From assembly GCF_030272615.1 (NCBI RefSeq), contig NC_081409.1, positions 20,710,260 to 20,774,259 on the forward strand: a stretch of DNA of 64,000 nucleotides, in the 5' to 3' direction. The stretch comes from Cryptomeria japonica. Lineage: Eukaryota > Streptophyta > Pinopsida > Cupressales > Cupressaceae. Both the position numbers and the translations under genes were made by a program. Shown piece after piece: positions 47,367-59,119 of the stretch (positions within the stretch are counted from its first letter, which is position 1; every line of letters begins with the position of its first letter). The notes under the pieces were generated by a model. The model was given only the letters and a program-made list of their open reading frames with translations. It did not search any database and had not been told where the DNA came from.

Positions 47367-48121
47367 GATTTCAAGGAGGAAGAGGATATACCAGAGGTAG
47401 AGGAACCTGTACAGATCAGAACAAGGATAAAGAAGTGAACAAAGAAGGTAATTCATACAAAAAAGATGATAGAAATTTCTACCAGAGGAGAGAACCGGAT
47501 AGCTACCAGAATGAGAATTTTGGAAGAGTGGACAAGAGAACATTTAGAGGAACTTTCTATAAGTGTGGAGGAGAAGGACATCGTTCTTTCGAGTGTAAGA
47601 ATATAGAGAATACTGGAAGAGCAGGAGTGGTGGAAGAAAATCCCACCGGATCAGATAATAAATCAGAAGATGGAGAATTGTTGATGATGAGGAGAGATTT
47701 TTGTCATATCGGGAGAGATAAAGAGCCCTTGTAGAGGAAGAATTTGTTCAAGACCAGATGTAAGGTATGCAGTAAGTGTTGTAAAGTTGTTATTAATAGT
47801 GGTAGTTTAGATAATCTTGTTTCAGAAGAGATGGTGAATAAGTTGAATTTGGAAAGATTGAAACACCCTAAGCCTTATCAGATAGCATGGATTCAGGATG
47901 AACACAAGCTGTTAGTAAGTGAGCAATGTTTGGTGAAATTGAAAATTGGGAATTATCATGATGAAGTCTTGTGTGATATTATGCCTATGGATATTTGTCA
48001 TCTTTTGTTGGGTAGACCTTGGCAGTTTGATAGACATGCAATACATGATGGGAGGAAGGATACATACACTATTATGGCCAATGACATGAAGAAAACCTCG
48101 TTACCTTGGATAAATCTTTGA
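47367..48121 (+). pseudogene. Element C gag C-terminus, zinc knuckle and protease
   Basis: Resumes Gag after D with FQGGRGYTRGRG. The knuckle YKCGGEGHRSFEC has lost its first Cys (Phe in its place). After TAG 47732 the protease follows in frame: VINSGSLDNLVSEEMV, with Asn where the catalytic Asp of D-S/T-G should be, then CHLLLGRPWQFDRHAIHDG. Ends at TGA 48119. The product would be an inactive protease. Confidence 0.82.
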
Positions 48122-50037
48122 AGAATGAAGTCTATATGAATTCTAGAATCTGTTTGGTGGATGGAAGGAAATTCCTGGATGGATTGAGACAGGAGAATGT
48201 GTGTTTTTCCTTAAGTCCTAAGAAGACTGAGAATCTGAAGCATGAGGAGGAACAACCAGAAAAGATAAAGGATTTGCTGACAAAATATAAAGACATCATT
48301 TCAGATAATGTGCCTGATGGATTGGCACCTGTGAAAAGTATCAGTCATTGCATGCACCTGGTTCCCAGAGCTAGTTTGCCTAACAAAGCTACACACCAGA
48401 TGACACTAACAGAGAATGAAGAACTGAATAGACAAGTGCAGGATTTTTTGAAGAAAGGTTTGATCAGGGAAAGCCCAAGCCCTTGTGTAGTACCAATAGT
48501 ATTAGCACCTAAGAATAATGGAGAGTGGAGAATGTGTATCGATTCTAGAGCAATAAACAAGATCACAATGAAATATCGATTTCCTTTGCCTAGGATGGAT
48601 GACATAATAGACTGTTTGAGTGGAGCCAAAAACTTTATAAAGATATACTTGAAGAGTGGATATCATCAGATCAGGATTAGAGAAGGAGATGAGTGAAAGA
48701 TAACATTCAAGACAAATGAAGGACTGCATGAGTGGTTGGTGATGCCTTTTGGGTTAGCTAATGCACTGAGTACTTTCATAAGGATCATGAATGAGGTATT
48801 GAAGAAATTATTGGGTAAGTTTAACATTGTGTATTTGGTTAACATCTTGATTTTCAGTAAGAAAAAAGAGGAGCATTTGTTGCATTTGAGACAAGTTTTG
48901 CAGAGGTTGAGAGAAGAAAAGTTGTTGATAAATATTAAGAAGCGTACTTTCATGAAAGATGAGTTAGTCTATTTGGAATTTGTGATATCTGAAGATGGTT
49001 TGAAGATGGACCCTAAGAAAGTGAAAGCAATTGTTGAATGGCCTACACCGGAAAGCATTGGAGAGGTAAGATCATTTCATGGATTTGCTAGTTTCTACTA
49101 GAAATTCATCAGAAATTGCAGTTCAGTTTGTAACCCTATGACTGAGACCATGAAAGGGGATAAGAAGAAGTTCAAGTGGACCACAGGAGCAAACAAAAGT
49201 TTTGAACTATTGAATCAGAAAGTGATTGAGAATCCCGTGTTGACTTTACTGGATTTCAATAAAGTATTTCAAGTGGACTATGATGCAAGTGGAACAACAA
49301 TAGGAGTAGTCTTGAGTGAGGAAGGGAGAGCAGTATCTTATTTCAGTGAGAAATTGAATGATGCCCAGAGGAGATATTCAGTGTATGATCAGGAGTTTTA
49401 TGCCATAGTTCAAGCCTTGAAGAAGTGGATATATTTCTTGTTGCCTAAGGAGTTTGTGTTGTATACAGATCATCAAGCCTTGCAGTATTTGAATAGTCAG
49501 AGTAAGCAGAATCAGAGACACATGAGATGGGTAGAATTTTTGTAGAGTTACACCTTTGTGTTGAAGCATAGAAGTGGGAAATCTAAAAAAGTTGTTGATG
49601 AACTGAGTAGGAGAAGGAATTTGTTGGCAGAGATTAGAGTGATAGTATTAGGGTTTGAGGAATTGAAGACCTTGTATGATGATGACCCAGATTTTGCATA
49701 ACCTTGAAGAGCATGTAAAGAACCGGTTATGGTAGATAGAAGCAAGTGGTCAGATTACTTCATTCAGGATGAGATGTTATTCAGAGGAGTTTAGTTGTGC
49801 ATACCTAAGAGTCCCATGAGGGAGAATGTGATAAAGAAGAAACATAGTAGAGGATTAGCCAGACATTATGGTATTGACAAAATAGTAGCTTTGGTGAGTG
49901 AGCATTACTTTTGGCCCGAAATTCATAAAGATGTTAAGAAATTTGTGCAAAGTTGTAGAGTTTGTCAAGTTGCAAAGGGTAGTAGTCAGAATGTGGGATT
50001 GTATAAACCTTTGACAGTACCAGTAAGACCTTGGGAG
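48106..50037 (+). pseudogene. Element C reverse transcriptase, RNase H and integrase N-terminus
   Basis: One frame throughout, with stops at 48694, 49099, 49543, 49699 and 49792. RT has GEWRMCIDSRAINKITMKYR. Motif A reads FIKIYLKSGYHQIRI, with Tyr replacing the catalytic Asp. The YVDD box reads YLVN. RNase H follows (FQVDYDASGTTIGVVL, YSVYDQEF, LYTDHQALQYL). The integrase zinc region (RGLARHYG...CRVCQVAKG) ends at VPVRPWE, where copia B is inserted after GGGAG. Resumes at 56593. Confidence 0.87.
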
Positions 50038-51077
50038 TGTTGGTATTTTGGATATGTTGCACTGGTTTTGTCATTGATGTCAACACTCATCAACACCTAT
50101 CAACACTTGGAGATCTTTGGTTATGTTCGCCGGCATATTCAATGACTTATGCATAGTCACCGGTATCTAGTTCACTGACACTGAGGATGATCTGTTATCA
50201 TCTGGAGATTACTTGGTTACATCGAAGACATTGTTTGGTTATTGGTTTAAATCGAGTTTGCATATTTTCTATTACCAGCAAATAGGTCTAGGTTATGGAC
50301 CGACAAGCGTTATCTATTCCAGATCAACATGACACGTTATGGAGATGTTTTATTGATTGGTTATTGTTGTATGTGCATTGAACCGACATCATGCATCACA
50401 TATTGATTCATTTGTAATTGATTTTATTGTAATATCTTAGTGAGCCGACCTACACATTTGGTCTTAGGTTTTGGTATATATGTAAGATCTCATTTGTGAG
50501 ATTATGTAGAAGAGTGTGCAAAAAGAATTGTAACATGGTATATGCGAATATAAGCAGAGCTATACATGCAAACATCATTTGAATATTAAAGGAAAGTTTG
50601 AAGAAGGCAAATTAGAGCTTAACTGGTACTGAATTCAGCATATGAAGATGCTATTTTGAGCAGTACATTATCATTGGATTTAACCATCCAATTGTAGTCA
50701 GTGTGACTCCCATTTTGTGATTGAGCAGTGAGCTCTAGGCAGTTGGCCTTTCTGCATGTGCAAACCCCATTTGTACACACATACTATCTACAGTAGTATC
50801 ATCTGATTGTGGGTAAGGTTTCCCACCGTGGTTTTTCCCCTTACAGGGTTTCCACGTACAAATATCTATGTCATCTATTATGGATATTATTTGTCTTTCT
50901 ATTTCATGCATTAAACTTTAATGAAAATTGCAATTAACTGTTAAAATTGTCAACCAACATAAAGTTTGGTTTACCGGTATTATGCACTAAGTTTGGTTAA
51001 GTTATATTTGGGTTGAAATTAATAGACAACTGATTCACCCCCCCCCCCCCCCTCTCAGTTGCCTTTGGATCCTAACA
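50038..51077 (+). repeat. Element B 5' LTR
   Basis: 1040 bp. TATA-like TATATATG near 50471, the conserved LTR block at 50809-50858, ACCGGT at two sites, and a 15-C run at 51038-51052. Differs from the 3' LTR by small indels near 50120-50180 as well as substitutions. Confidence 0.95.
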
Positions 51078-51079
51078 AT

Positions 51080-51092
51080 TGGTATCAGAGCC
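51080..51092 (+). other. Element B primer binding site
   Basis: Perfect TGGTATCAGAGCC two bases after the LTR. Confidence 0.93.
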
Positions 51093-51134
51093 AAGTCCTC
51101 TTTTTGCAAAAGTTTAACAGCTTGAGGAGATTCT

Positions 51135-52223
51135 ATGGCAACTAACTATTTTAGGAAGGACAGTCTGAAGCTTGATGGAACTAATTATGGTATATGGAAG
51201 ATCAGAATGGAGACACATCTGAACTGCATTGGAAGAGACATATGGGATGTTACAAAGAATGGCTATTTTGGTCGTACTCAAGGTCAACCTAATCCACCAA
51301 CCTTGGCTAAAGATCAGGAGAATGATTGCAAAGAAAGAGAAGCACTTTTGAGCACATTATCAGATCAGAAAATCATGGGATTATCAGACCAATCTACTCC
51401 TAAAGCTATTTGGGAAAAATTTGAAAAATTGAATGAAGGTGACACCACAGTCAAAATTGCAAAACTGGAATGCTTCCAGGTTAGGTATGAAAATCTAAAA
51501 ATGGAAGAAGATGAAAGGATTTCTGCTTTTATGGAAAGAGTAAATGAAATTATTTTGGGTATACAATGTTGTGGAGGATCCTTAAGTGAAGATGAAATTA
51601 TTTCTAAAGTTTTAAGACCATTGCCACCAGCATATAAAATGAAAGTAACTACTATCAATGAATTAAGAGCAATGCCTAATGCATCAGTATCTAGAGATAC
51701 TTTGGTTGGAAAACTTTCAGCTTTTGAACTTAAGGAATTTGGTCCTATTGCTACAATTAAGACAGATTTGGCTTTCAAAGCTTCATCATCTGTAACATCA
51801 TCATTATCATCTGAAAAATTTGATTGGAAAGCACTCTATGCTAGAGAACTTGAAGAAATCAAAAGAGAGAATGAAGAATTGGAAGATCTTGAAGCACTAT
51901 TTGCAAGGAAAATGCCTAAAGGTCCAGTTGGAAGTAAGTATGAAGGTGAAGCACCATTTAAATGTTTTAACTGCAATAAAATTGGTCATATGGCATCTAG
52001 GTGTCCTGATAGATATGCAAGATTGAAAGAAGAAGCTAAAAGAACATATAAGCCTAACCCTGAATATCAAAGATACAGATTTAAGAAGAATAGAGACAAA
52101 TCATGTTACTATGCCGATGAAGGAGTTACTGATGATTTTGATGAGGAACCAGTAGACAATGGATGGGCTTTTGTTGCAATAACAAAAGATCAACCGACAC
52201 CTACTATTCAACCGGTAGAGTAG
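51135..52223 (+). CDS. Element B Gag, intact 362-codon ORF
   Basis: The ATG at 51135 sits 43 bp after the primer site. Res ~10-60 (LKLDGTNYGIWKIRMETHL) are the copia Gag start, and ~70-200 the UBN2-type domain (TPKAIWEKFEKLNEGDTTVK, GGSLSEDEIISKVLRPLPP). The complete knuckle CFNCNKIGHMASRC is near res 276. An acidic C-terminus ends at TAG 52221, after which protease continues in the same frame. That stop may be decay of a Gln codon. Gag packages the RNA in cytoplasmic particles. It is the only uninterrupted Gag in the window. Confidence 0.85.
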   Translation: MATNYFRKDSLKLDGTNYGIWKIRMETHLNCIGRDIWDVTKNGYFGRTQGQPNPPTLAKDQENDCKEREALLSTLSDQKIMGLSDQSTPKAIWEKFEKLNEGDTTVKIAKLECFQVRYENLKMEEDERISAFMERVNEIILGIQCCGGSLSEDEIISKVLRPLPPAYKMKVTTINELRAMPNASVSRDTLVGKLSAFELKEFGPIATIKTDLAFKASSSVTSSLSSEKFDWKALYARELEEIKRENEELEDLEALFARKMPKGPVGSKYEGEAPFKCFNCNKIGHMASRCPDRYARLKEEAKRTYKPNPEYQRYRFKKNRDKSCYYADEGVTDDFDEEPVDNGWAFVAITKDQPTPTIQPVE

Positions 52224-55165
52224 GCCTTGGTAGCTAAAATTGAAGAAAAGGATGAATGGATCATTGATTTCGGATGTTCACATCATATGACAGGAGATAA
52301 GAGTAAATTCTTAACCTTTCAGGAATACAATGGAGGTCTAGTAAGATTTGGGGATGACAATGCTTGTTTGCTCAGACGAAAAGGTACTATATCTTTTGAT
52401 GGTAAGCACAATACTGACAACATTTATTATGTTGAAGGTTTGAAGCATAATATTTTGAGTGTTGGTCAATTAGTTAAAAAAGGATTTCAGTTACAATTCA
52501 AGAATGGTAAATGCAAAATCATGAATAGAACTGGTTTGGAAATTGGAACTGGTAATCAGACTAGAGGTAATATCTTTCATTTGAATAGCAATGAGAAGAC
52601 ATGCTTGATTACACATATTGATGAAAGTTGGTTATGGCATAAGAGACTTTGTCATGTTAATTTTGATTACATTGTGAAAATCAGTACAACTAAGGCAGTA
52701 AGGGATTTACCTAAGATTGTTAAACCTCACAATCCGATATGTAAGGAATGTTAATTTGGAAAGCAAGTTAGAGAAAACTTTAAGAGTATTCCTGAAAAAT
52801 CTAATAATGTTCTTGACTTAATTCATATTGATTTATGTGGCCTAGTAAGAAATAGAAGTTTACAAGGAGATAGATATTTTATGCTAATCATTGATGATTA
52901 TTCTAGAATGTGTTGGGTTACTTTTCTCAGGGAGAAATCATAAGCTTTTGGGAAATTCAAACTATTCAAGGTAATAGTAGAGAATGAAACCGGTAAGAAA
53001 ATCAAATGTTTGAGATCAATTCAAGGAGGTGAATTCACATATAAGGAATTTAATACATTATGTGAAGTGAATGGAATCAGAAGACAATTATCAGCACCTC
53101 AGACACCCCAGCAAAATGGAGTTGTGGAAAGGAAGAACAAAACTTTTTTGGATGCAGCTAGAAGTATGATATCAAAAGAAAATATACCTCATGTATATTG
53201 GAGAGAAGTAGTGAATACAATAATTTATACATTCAACAGAGTTCACATCAAAGGTGAAACCAGTAAGACCCATCATGAACTATGGTTTGGTAATACTCCT
53301 ACTCTTAAATATTTCAGAATATTTGGAAGCAAATGTTGTATTAGGAGAGATGAGTATATTTGCAAATTTGATCCTAGAAGTGATGAAGGAATATTTCTCA
53401 GTTATTCATCTAAGAGCAAGGCATATAGATGTTTTAACAAAAGATTGCAGAAAATCATAGAGAGTGCAAATGTGAAGATTGATGAACAATTCAGAAGGTC
53501 CATGGAGTCTGAACCGACAGTTGAGATAATCACAAATGAACCTATAATGAGTACATCGGTACAGAATGTTGATCCAGTCACATCGACATGATTTAAGAAT
53601 TCCACAGTGACTAAAGAATAGCAACAAGTAAAAACACCCAGGTATGTAAGATTGAATCACTCTAAAAGTTAGATAATTGGGAACAAGTATCAAGGTGTAA
53701 TGACTAGAGGAAGACTAGAAAATAAAGAGGTATGTTTAATTTCTCAAATTGAACCAACATTAGTTAATGAGACATGTGAAGATAAGCATTGGATTAAAGC
53801 TATGGAAGATGAATTGGAACAAATTGAAAAGAATTAACACATGGACATTGGTTCCCCGACCTAAAAACAAAAATGTCATTGGAACTAAATGGGTATTCAG
53901 AAATAAAATTAATGAAGATGGTAAGGTAATCAGAAACAAAGCAAGATTAGTGTGTAAAGGATATTCATAGAAAGAAGGAATTGATTACAATGAAACCTTT
54001 GCACCGATAGCACTTGATGGATTTTCTTTGAAAAATGACAAATATATGGTTTGCAGGTTAAGGAAAGCTTTATATGGATTAAAGCAAGCTCCTAGAGCTT
54101 GGTATGCTAGATTGGACAAATATCTTTTAAAGATTGGTTACACTAAAGGTAATGCTGACAACAATCTATATTTCAAAGTGACTAATGATGACATTTTGGT
54201 TATAGAAGTTTTTGTTGATGATATTATTTTTGCAGGAGAAGATGGATTATGTAAAGACTTTTCTAATAAAATGCAGGAAGAATTTGAAATGTCTATGATT
54301 GGGGAGATAAAATTCTTTTTAGGATTGCAAATTTCACAAACTGATAAAGGTATATTCATAAATCAATCAAAGTACTTGAAGGAATTACTTAAGAAATTTG
54401 GCATGGAAAACTCTAAACCGGTAAGCACACCTATGACTACAACTGGCAAACTATCATTGAAGAATGAATCAACACCTGTTAATCCAACAAGATATAAATC
54501 TATGATTGGAGGTTTACTATATTTGACACAAACAAGACCTGATATTATGAATGCAGTATGTATTGTTTCAAGATTTCAGAGTAATCCTAAAGAAAATCAT
54601 GAATCAGCAGTGAAAAGGATTTTCCGGTATCTACAAGGCACAACAAATCTTGGATTATGGTATCCTAAAGATCAAAATTTTGATTTATGTGCACACACAA
54701 ATGCAAATTAGGCAGGAGATGTAGATGATAGAAAGAGAACCACTGGCGGAGCATTCTTTCTTGGTAGAAGATTAATTTCATGGTTGAGCAAGAAACATAG
54801 TTGCACATCTTTATCAACAATAGAATCAAAATATGTTGCAGCAGCAACTAATTGTACCCAGGTATTATGGATTAAGCAAATGGTTGAAGGATATAAAGGT
54901 AAAATGCAAAGAACCTATAACCATTTACTGTGATAATATGGAAGCAATTGATATATCAAAGAATCCGGTATTTCACTCTAAAACTAAACATGCTTTTATC
55001 AAATTCAATTTTCTGAAAGAGAATGTTGAAGAAAAAGAAGTGAAATTGGTTTATGTGAATACTAAAGAGTAGATTGTAGATATTTTTACTAAGCCTTTGC
55101 CTAAGGAAACCTTTGAATATCTTAGAGAGAAACTTGGAGTTATACCCTCACTGGTAGAGACTTAG
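52224..55165 (+). pseudogene. Element B pol (protease, integrase, RT, RNase H), broken
   Basis: Protease: IIDFGCSHHMTGD, Phe in place of the Ser after the catalytic Asp. Integrase: TAA 52752 and TAA near 52941. The second catalytic Asp is lost (LRSIQGGEF where D has LRSDHGGEF); ERKNK keeps the Glu. A frameshift lies near 53835 and a TAG at 53968. RT: FAPIA joins LDGFSLKND directly near 54012, so about 55 codons including motif A are missing. FVDD (for YVDD) at 54211 is kept. RNase H: HTNAN then TAG 54709 where D has YTDSDWAGD, and a one-base insertion near 54880. Ends at TAG 55163. The element cannot make functional enzymes. Confidence 0.9.
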
Positions 55166-55341
55166 ACAGTTGATTCTTGTCATCAAACCAACAAAATCAA
55201 CAAAGAAATCTTTTTTGCAGCTTTGATGAGGAGAGCTACTTCTTAGGGGGAGTAGTTGGATAAATTGGATAAGTTGGTATTTTGTAATAAGTTCAATGAA
55301 CTATTTGAATCTGGTTTTTGTATTGCTTTGGCATTTGATGT

Positions 55342-55354
55342 CAAAGGGGGAGAG
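55342..55354 (+). other. Upstream polypurine-tract copy, element B
   Basis: CAAAGGGGGAGAG preceded by 'tttgatgt', 192 bp before the LTR. A frame at 55256-55459 over this stretch is not supported as a gene. Confidence 0.6.
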
Positions 55355-55519
55355 ATATCTATGGAAAAACACATTATATTTTGGGGAGAGATTATTCATT
55401 GGGGAAGAGATTGTTACTCTCTGTATTTGTATTTTGATGATCTCTTTGGGATATTTTAGGTTTTTGGCATTTCTGCTTTGGCACTTAGATGGTTTTTCCA
55501 TCTTGTGTTGCCATCAATT

Positions 55520-55533
55520 CCAAAGGGGGAGAT
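55520..55533 (+). other. Element B polypurine tract
   Basis: CCAAAGGGGGAGAT abuts the 3' LTR start TGTTGG. Confidence 0.88.
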
Positions 55534-56587
55534 TGTTGGTATTTTGGATATGTTGCACTAGTTTTGTCATTGATGTCAACACTCGTCAACACCTATCAAC
55601 ACTTGGAGATATTTGGTTATGTTCACTGACTTATGCACAATCACCAGTATCTGGTTCACCGACATGATATATTGTTCACCAGCACTGAGGATGATCTGTT
55701 ATCATCTGGAGATTAATTGGTTATGTCAAAGACATTGTTTGGTTATTGGTCTAAATTGAGTTTGCATATTTGTTGTTACCTACAAATCGGTCTAGGTTAT
55801 GGACCAGCAAGTGTTATCTATTCCAGATCAGCACGACACATTATGGAGATGTTTTATTGATTGGTTATTGTTGTAAATGCATTGAGTTGACATCATGCAT
55901 CATATATTGATTCATTTGTAATTGATTTTATTGTAATATCTTAGTGAGCCAACCTACACATTTGGTCTTAGGTTTTGGTATATATGTAATATCTCCTTTG
56001 TGAGATTATGTAGAAGCATGTGAAAAAAGAATTGTAACAAGGTAAATGTGAATATAAACAGAGCTATACACACAGACATCATTTGAAGATTAAAGGAAGG
56101 TTTGAAGTAGGCAAATCAAAGCTTAACCGGTACTGAATCCAGCATATAAAGATGTTATTTTGAACAATACAATATCATTGGATTTAACCATCCAATTGTA
56201 GTCAGTGTGACTCCCATTTTGTGATTGAGCAGTGAGCTCTAGGAAGTTGGCCTTTCTACATGTGCAAACCCCATTTGTACACACATACTATATGCAGTAG
56301 TATCATCTAATTGTGGGTAAGGTTTCCCACCATGGTTTTTCCCCTTACAGGGTTTCCATGTACAAATATATGTGTCATCTATTGTGGATATTATTTGTCT
56401 TTCTATTTCATGCATTAAACTTTACTGACATTGCAATTAACTATTAAAACTGTCAACCGGCATAAAGTTTGGTTTACCGGTATTATGCACTAAGTTTGGT
56501 TAAGTTATATTTGGGTTAAAATTAATAGACAACTGATTCACCCCCCCCCCCCCCCCCCTCCCTCTTAGTTGCCTCCGGGTCCTAACA
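55534..56587 (+). repeat. Element B 3' LTR
   Basis: 1054 bp. Conserved LTR block at 56312-56360 and an 18-C run at 56541-56558, longer than the 15-C run of the 5' LTR. Confidence 0.95.
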
Positions 56588-56592
56588 GGGAG

Positions 56593-57654
56593 GATATAAG
56601 CATGTATTTCATACTTGGATTGCCTAAAACACCGAGAGGGAATGATTCTATATTTGTGATAGTGGATAGATTCACAAAGATGACTCATTTCATACCTTGT
56701 AAGAAGACATCAGATACATTACATGTAGTAGACCTATTTTTCAAGGAAGTAGTGAGATTGCATGGATTACCTAAGAGTATAATTTCAGACAGAGACACTA
56801 AGTTTGTTGGATATTTCTGGAGAACACTTTAGAAGAAAATGAAGACAAATTTGAAGTTTAGTTCTACTTTTCACCCACAAACTAATGGACAAACAAAAAT
56901 AGTTAATCGGATCTTGGGAAATTTGTTGAGATGTTTGGTTGGAGATAAAACCGAAAGTTGAGACTTGATTCTTTCACAAGAAGAGTTTGCCTACAATAAT
57001 TCAATAAATAGGAGTACCGAAAGAACACCATTTGAGATTGTTACCAGAATACATCCTAGAGGTATATCAAAATTAAGAGATATTAGCAGTGAAGACCGGA
57101 GAAGTTCAGAAGCATAATACTTTGCAGATCACATGGAAGCCTTGCATATTCAGGTTAAGCAACATTTGGAGGACATGAACAACACGTATAAGGAGAAGGC
57201 AAATGAGAAGAGGAGATATAAGGAATTTGAAGTTGGTGATGAAGTGATGGTGTATTTGAGAAAAGAAAGATTCCCGGTTGGAACTGATAACAAATTGTAG
57301 ATGAGAAAGTTTGGAACTTGCAATATTTTGAGGAAGTTCAGTTCCAGAAATGCATATGAAGTGGCATTATCAGACAGTCTGAGTATTTCACTTGTGCTTA
57401 ACATGGCAGATCTTCATGAGTATCATGAACCAGAATTCAGTGAGGACAGTATTGCAGACTTGGAGAAACAGTTGCCCTGGAAGGAACCGGATCAGATTGA
57501 AGACATTTTAGACAGTAGGATTGGGTGTAGTACCCAGAGCAGTCAATATAAGAAGTATCTTGTAAAGTGGAAGGACAAACCAGTTGAAGATTCATCTTGG
57601 ATTTCTCAAGAAGAGGTAGACCGCTTTGGTTTTTCTCTGACCCCAGCAAAGTGA
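56593..57654 (+). pseudogene. Element C integrase core and chromodomain
   Basis: Continues the frame of 50037. [18 protein letters not shown] has Tyr where the first catalytic Asp should be. SDRDTKFVG keeps the second. GQTKIVNRILGN has Lys where the catalytic Glu should be. Stops at 56830, 56959, 57115 and 57298. The last ~60 codons (EDILDSRIGC...YKKYLVKWKDKPVEDSSW) form a chromodomain, which in chromoviruses guides integration to marked chromatin. Ends at TGA 57652, 31 bp before the LTR. No clear purine tract is left before the LTR. Confidence 0.9.
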
Positions 57655-57685
57655 GAGACTCACATTTTCAACAACCCAGGATGTC

Positions 57686-58483
57686 TGATGCAGGAACATC
57701 CCCAGTTCATGGCAATCTTGCATCAACTAAAAATATTTTCCTTTCTGTTTATAGTTTCAACTTTTCTTTCTGTATGTCCCGGTTTTGGCTCACCAGACCC
57801 TGTGGAGTTGGATTTTACTTGAAGACATAATCATCTTTCTTACTTCCAAACCGTAGAGAATTTGGATCATTTTTCGACAACTTATCGCTATCGGTTTACA
57901 TGACACTTTCCTGTTACCAGGTTATAGTTTCCTATTACCGATTGCCTAGACCTATTTGCATTGGTGATCTACCAGACCCTTTTCATAACTTGCGGAGAGT
58001 TGATTCTGATGTTCCTTGGAGTGCGGCTGACCTTTTCCCATGATCTACTTTTCATCCTTTGGATTTTCCAAAGGAATCTCTTGGCGGAGGCCGACCTTGT
58101 TTGTTTTGCATGTTAGGTCTTGTTCTTTGGGTTTTGATCCTTTTTTGGGCTGATCGAATCCCTTTGGATCGTATAAATCATTGTAATTGAGCCTTAGTGT
58201 GTAGAATTAGTAGAATCAAGTAGTTAGACTAATAATAGAGGATAGACCTTGAGATTTGAGGTCCTGATTGTGACCTATTTTGTACTTTAAGCATGTTCTA
58301 GCAAGCCTCTGAGCTGGTTTTGTATAACCCGGTTGTTACCAGTGGGTTGTAATTAGTTTTCATGAAATAAAGAAATTTAATCCGCATTTCCTCCATAATA
58401 TCTTTGTGTTTCCATTGTGTTTACTCTTTCTAACCGGTCCGGATTGATCTCTTTGAGGTCCCTCCTAATCGATGACTACTTCA
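57686..58483 (+). repeat. Element C 3' LTR
   Basis: 798 bp copy of 15961-16755, ending GACTACTTCA, followed by CTCCC. Confidence 0.93.
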
Positions 58484-58593
58484 CTCCCCCTCTCTGTCCC
58501 TCACACACACATATACACACACTCACTCTATCTCCCCCTCTCCTTGTTTCTCTCTCCCTCTCTCGCTCTCGCTCTCTCCCTCTTTCTCTCCTA

Positions 58594-58686
<93 letters not shown>
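58484..58686. repeat. (CT)n-(CA)n simple-repeat tract
   Basis: CT-rich DNA, then a pure CT run (~58597-58634), then a pure CA run (~58635-58686). Continuation of the tract that begins before 15961. Confidence 0.92.
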
Positions 58687-58687
<1 letters not shown>

Positions 58688-59034
58688 CCTATCTCATGAG
58701 GATTTCACTTAGTGAACTTGGGTTATATCACATGCGTTCATGGCATACTAAAGAATCCCCCTATTTTCAAAAAATATTGCCCTAAAATCCTTTTTTATCA
58801 CCCCCTCTTAATACACAACCTGAATTAAAAGCCCTCTTATTTTCACCAAATATTGTATTTTTTATTGCCCGAATTAAAAATCCCCCCTATTTTCATCGAT
58901 AGGCAATATATTGTACCCTCATTTTGGAGATATTCAACCCCCCAATATGAATGCATGTGGTATAATATTGCCTAGCCAGTGAAGCCCTCATGGTTTATCT
59001 CTTTCTCACTCCCTCTCTCCTCAACCCACCTCCA
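58687..59034. other. Short imperfect repeats, no gene
   Basis: Three diverged units around 'aatccccctattttca...aatattg' near 58757, 58832 and 58878. Nothing else recognised. Confidence 0.5.
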
Positions 59035-59063
59035 CTCTCTCTCTCCCTCTCTCTCTCTCCCCC

Positions 59064-59119
<56 letters not shown>

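Larger units (their letters stand above)
50038..56587 (+). mobile_element. Element B: copia retrotransposon in element C's integrase
   Basis: LTRs 50038-51077 and 55534-56587 start TGTTGGTATTTTGG and end CCTAACA. The perfect GGGAG duplication lies at 50033-50037 and 56588-56592, and joining the flanks restores C's integrase frame. Primer site at 51080, polypurine tracts at 55342 and 55520. Length 6550 bp. Pol has an internal deletion that removes RT motif A. Confidence 0.95.
15961..58483 (+). mobile_element. Element C: chromodomain gypsy retrotransposon (chromovirus) hosting four nested elements
   Basis: LTRs of 795 and 798 bp (15961-16755, 57686-58483) start TGATGCAGG and end ACTNCTTCA. They are bounded by an exact CTCCC duplication (15956-15960 and 58484-58488). 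Removing D (17665-47366) and B (50038-56587) leaves about 6.3 kb, a normal chromovirus size. Domain order is gag, zinc knuckle, protease, RT, RNase H, integrase, chromodomain. Its Gag is split by D and its integrase by B. C is the oldest insertion of the nest and is heavily mutated, with catalytic residues of protease, RT and integrase replaced. Confidence 0.93.
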
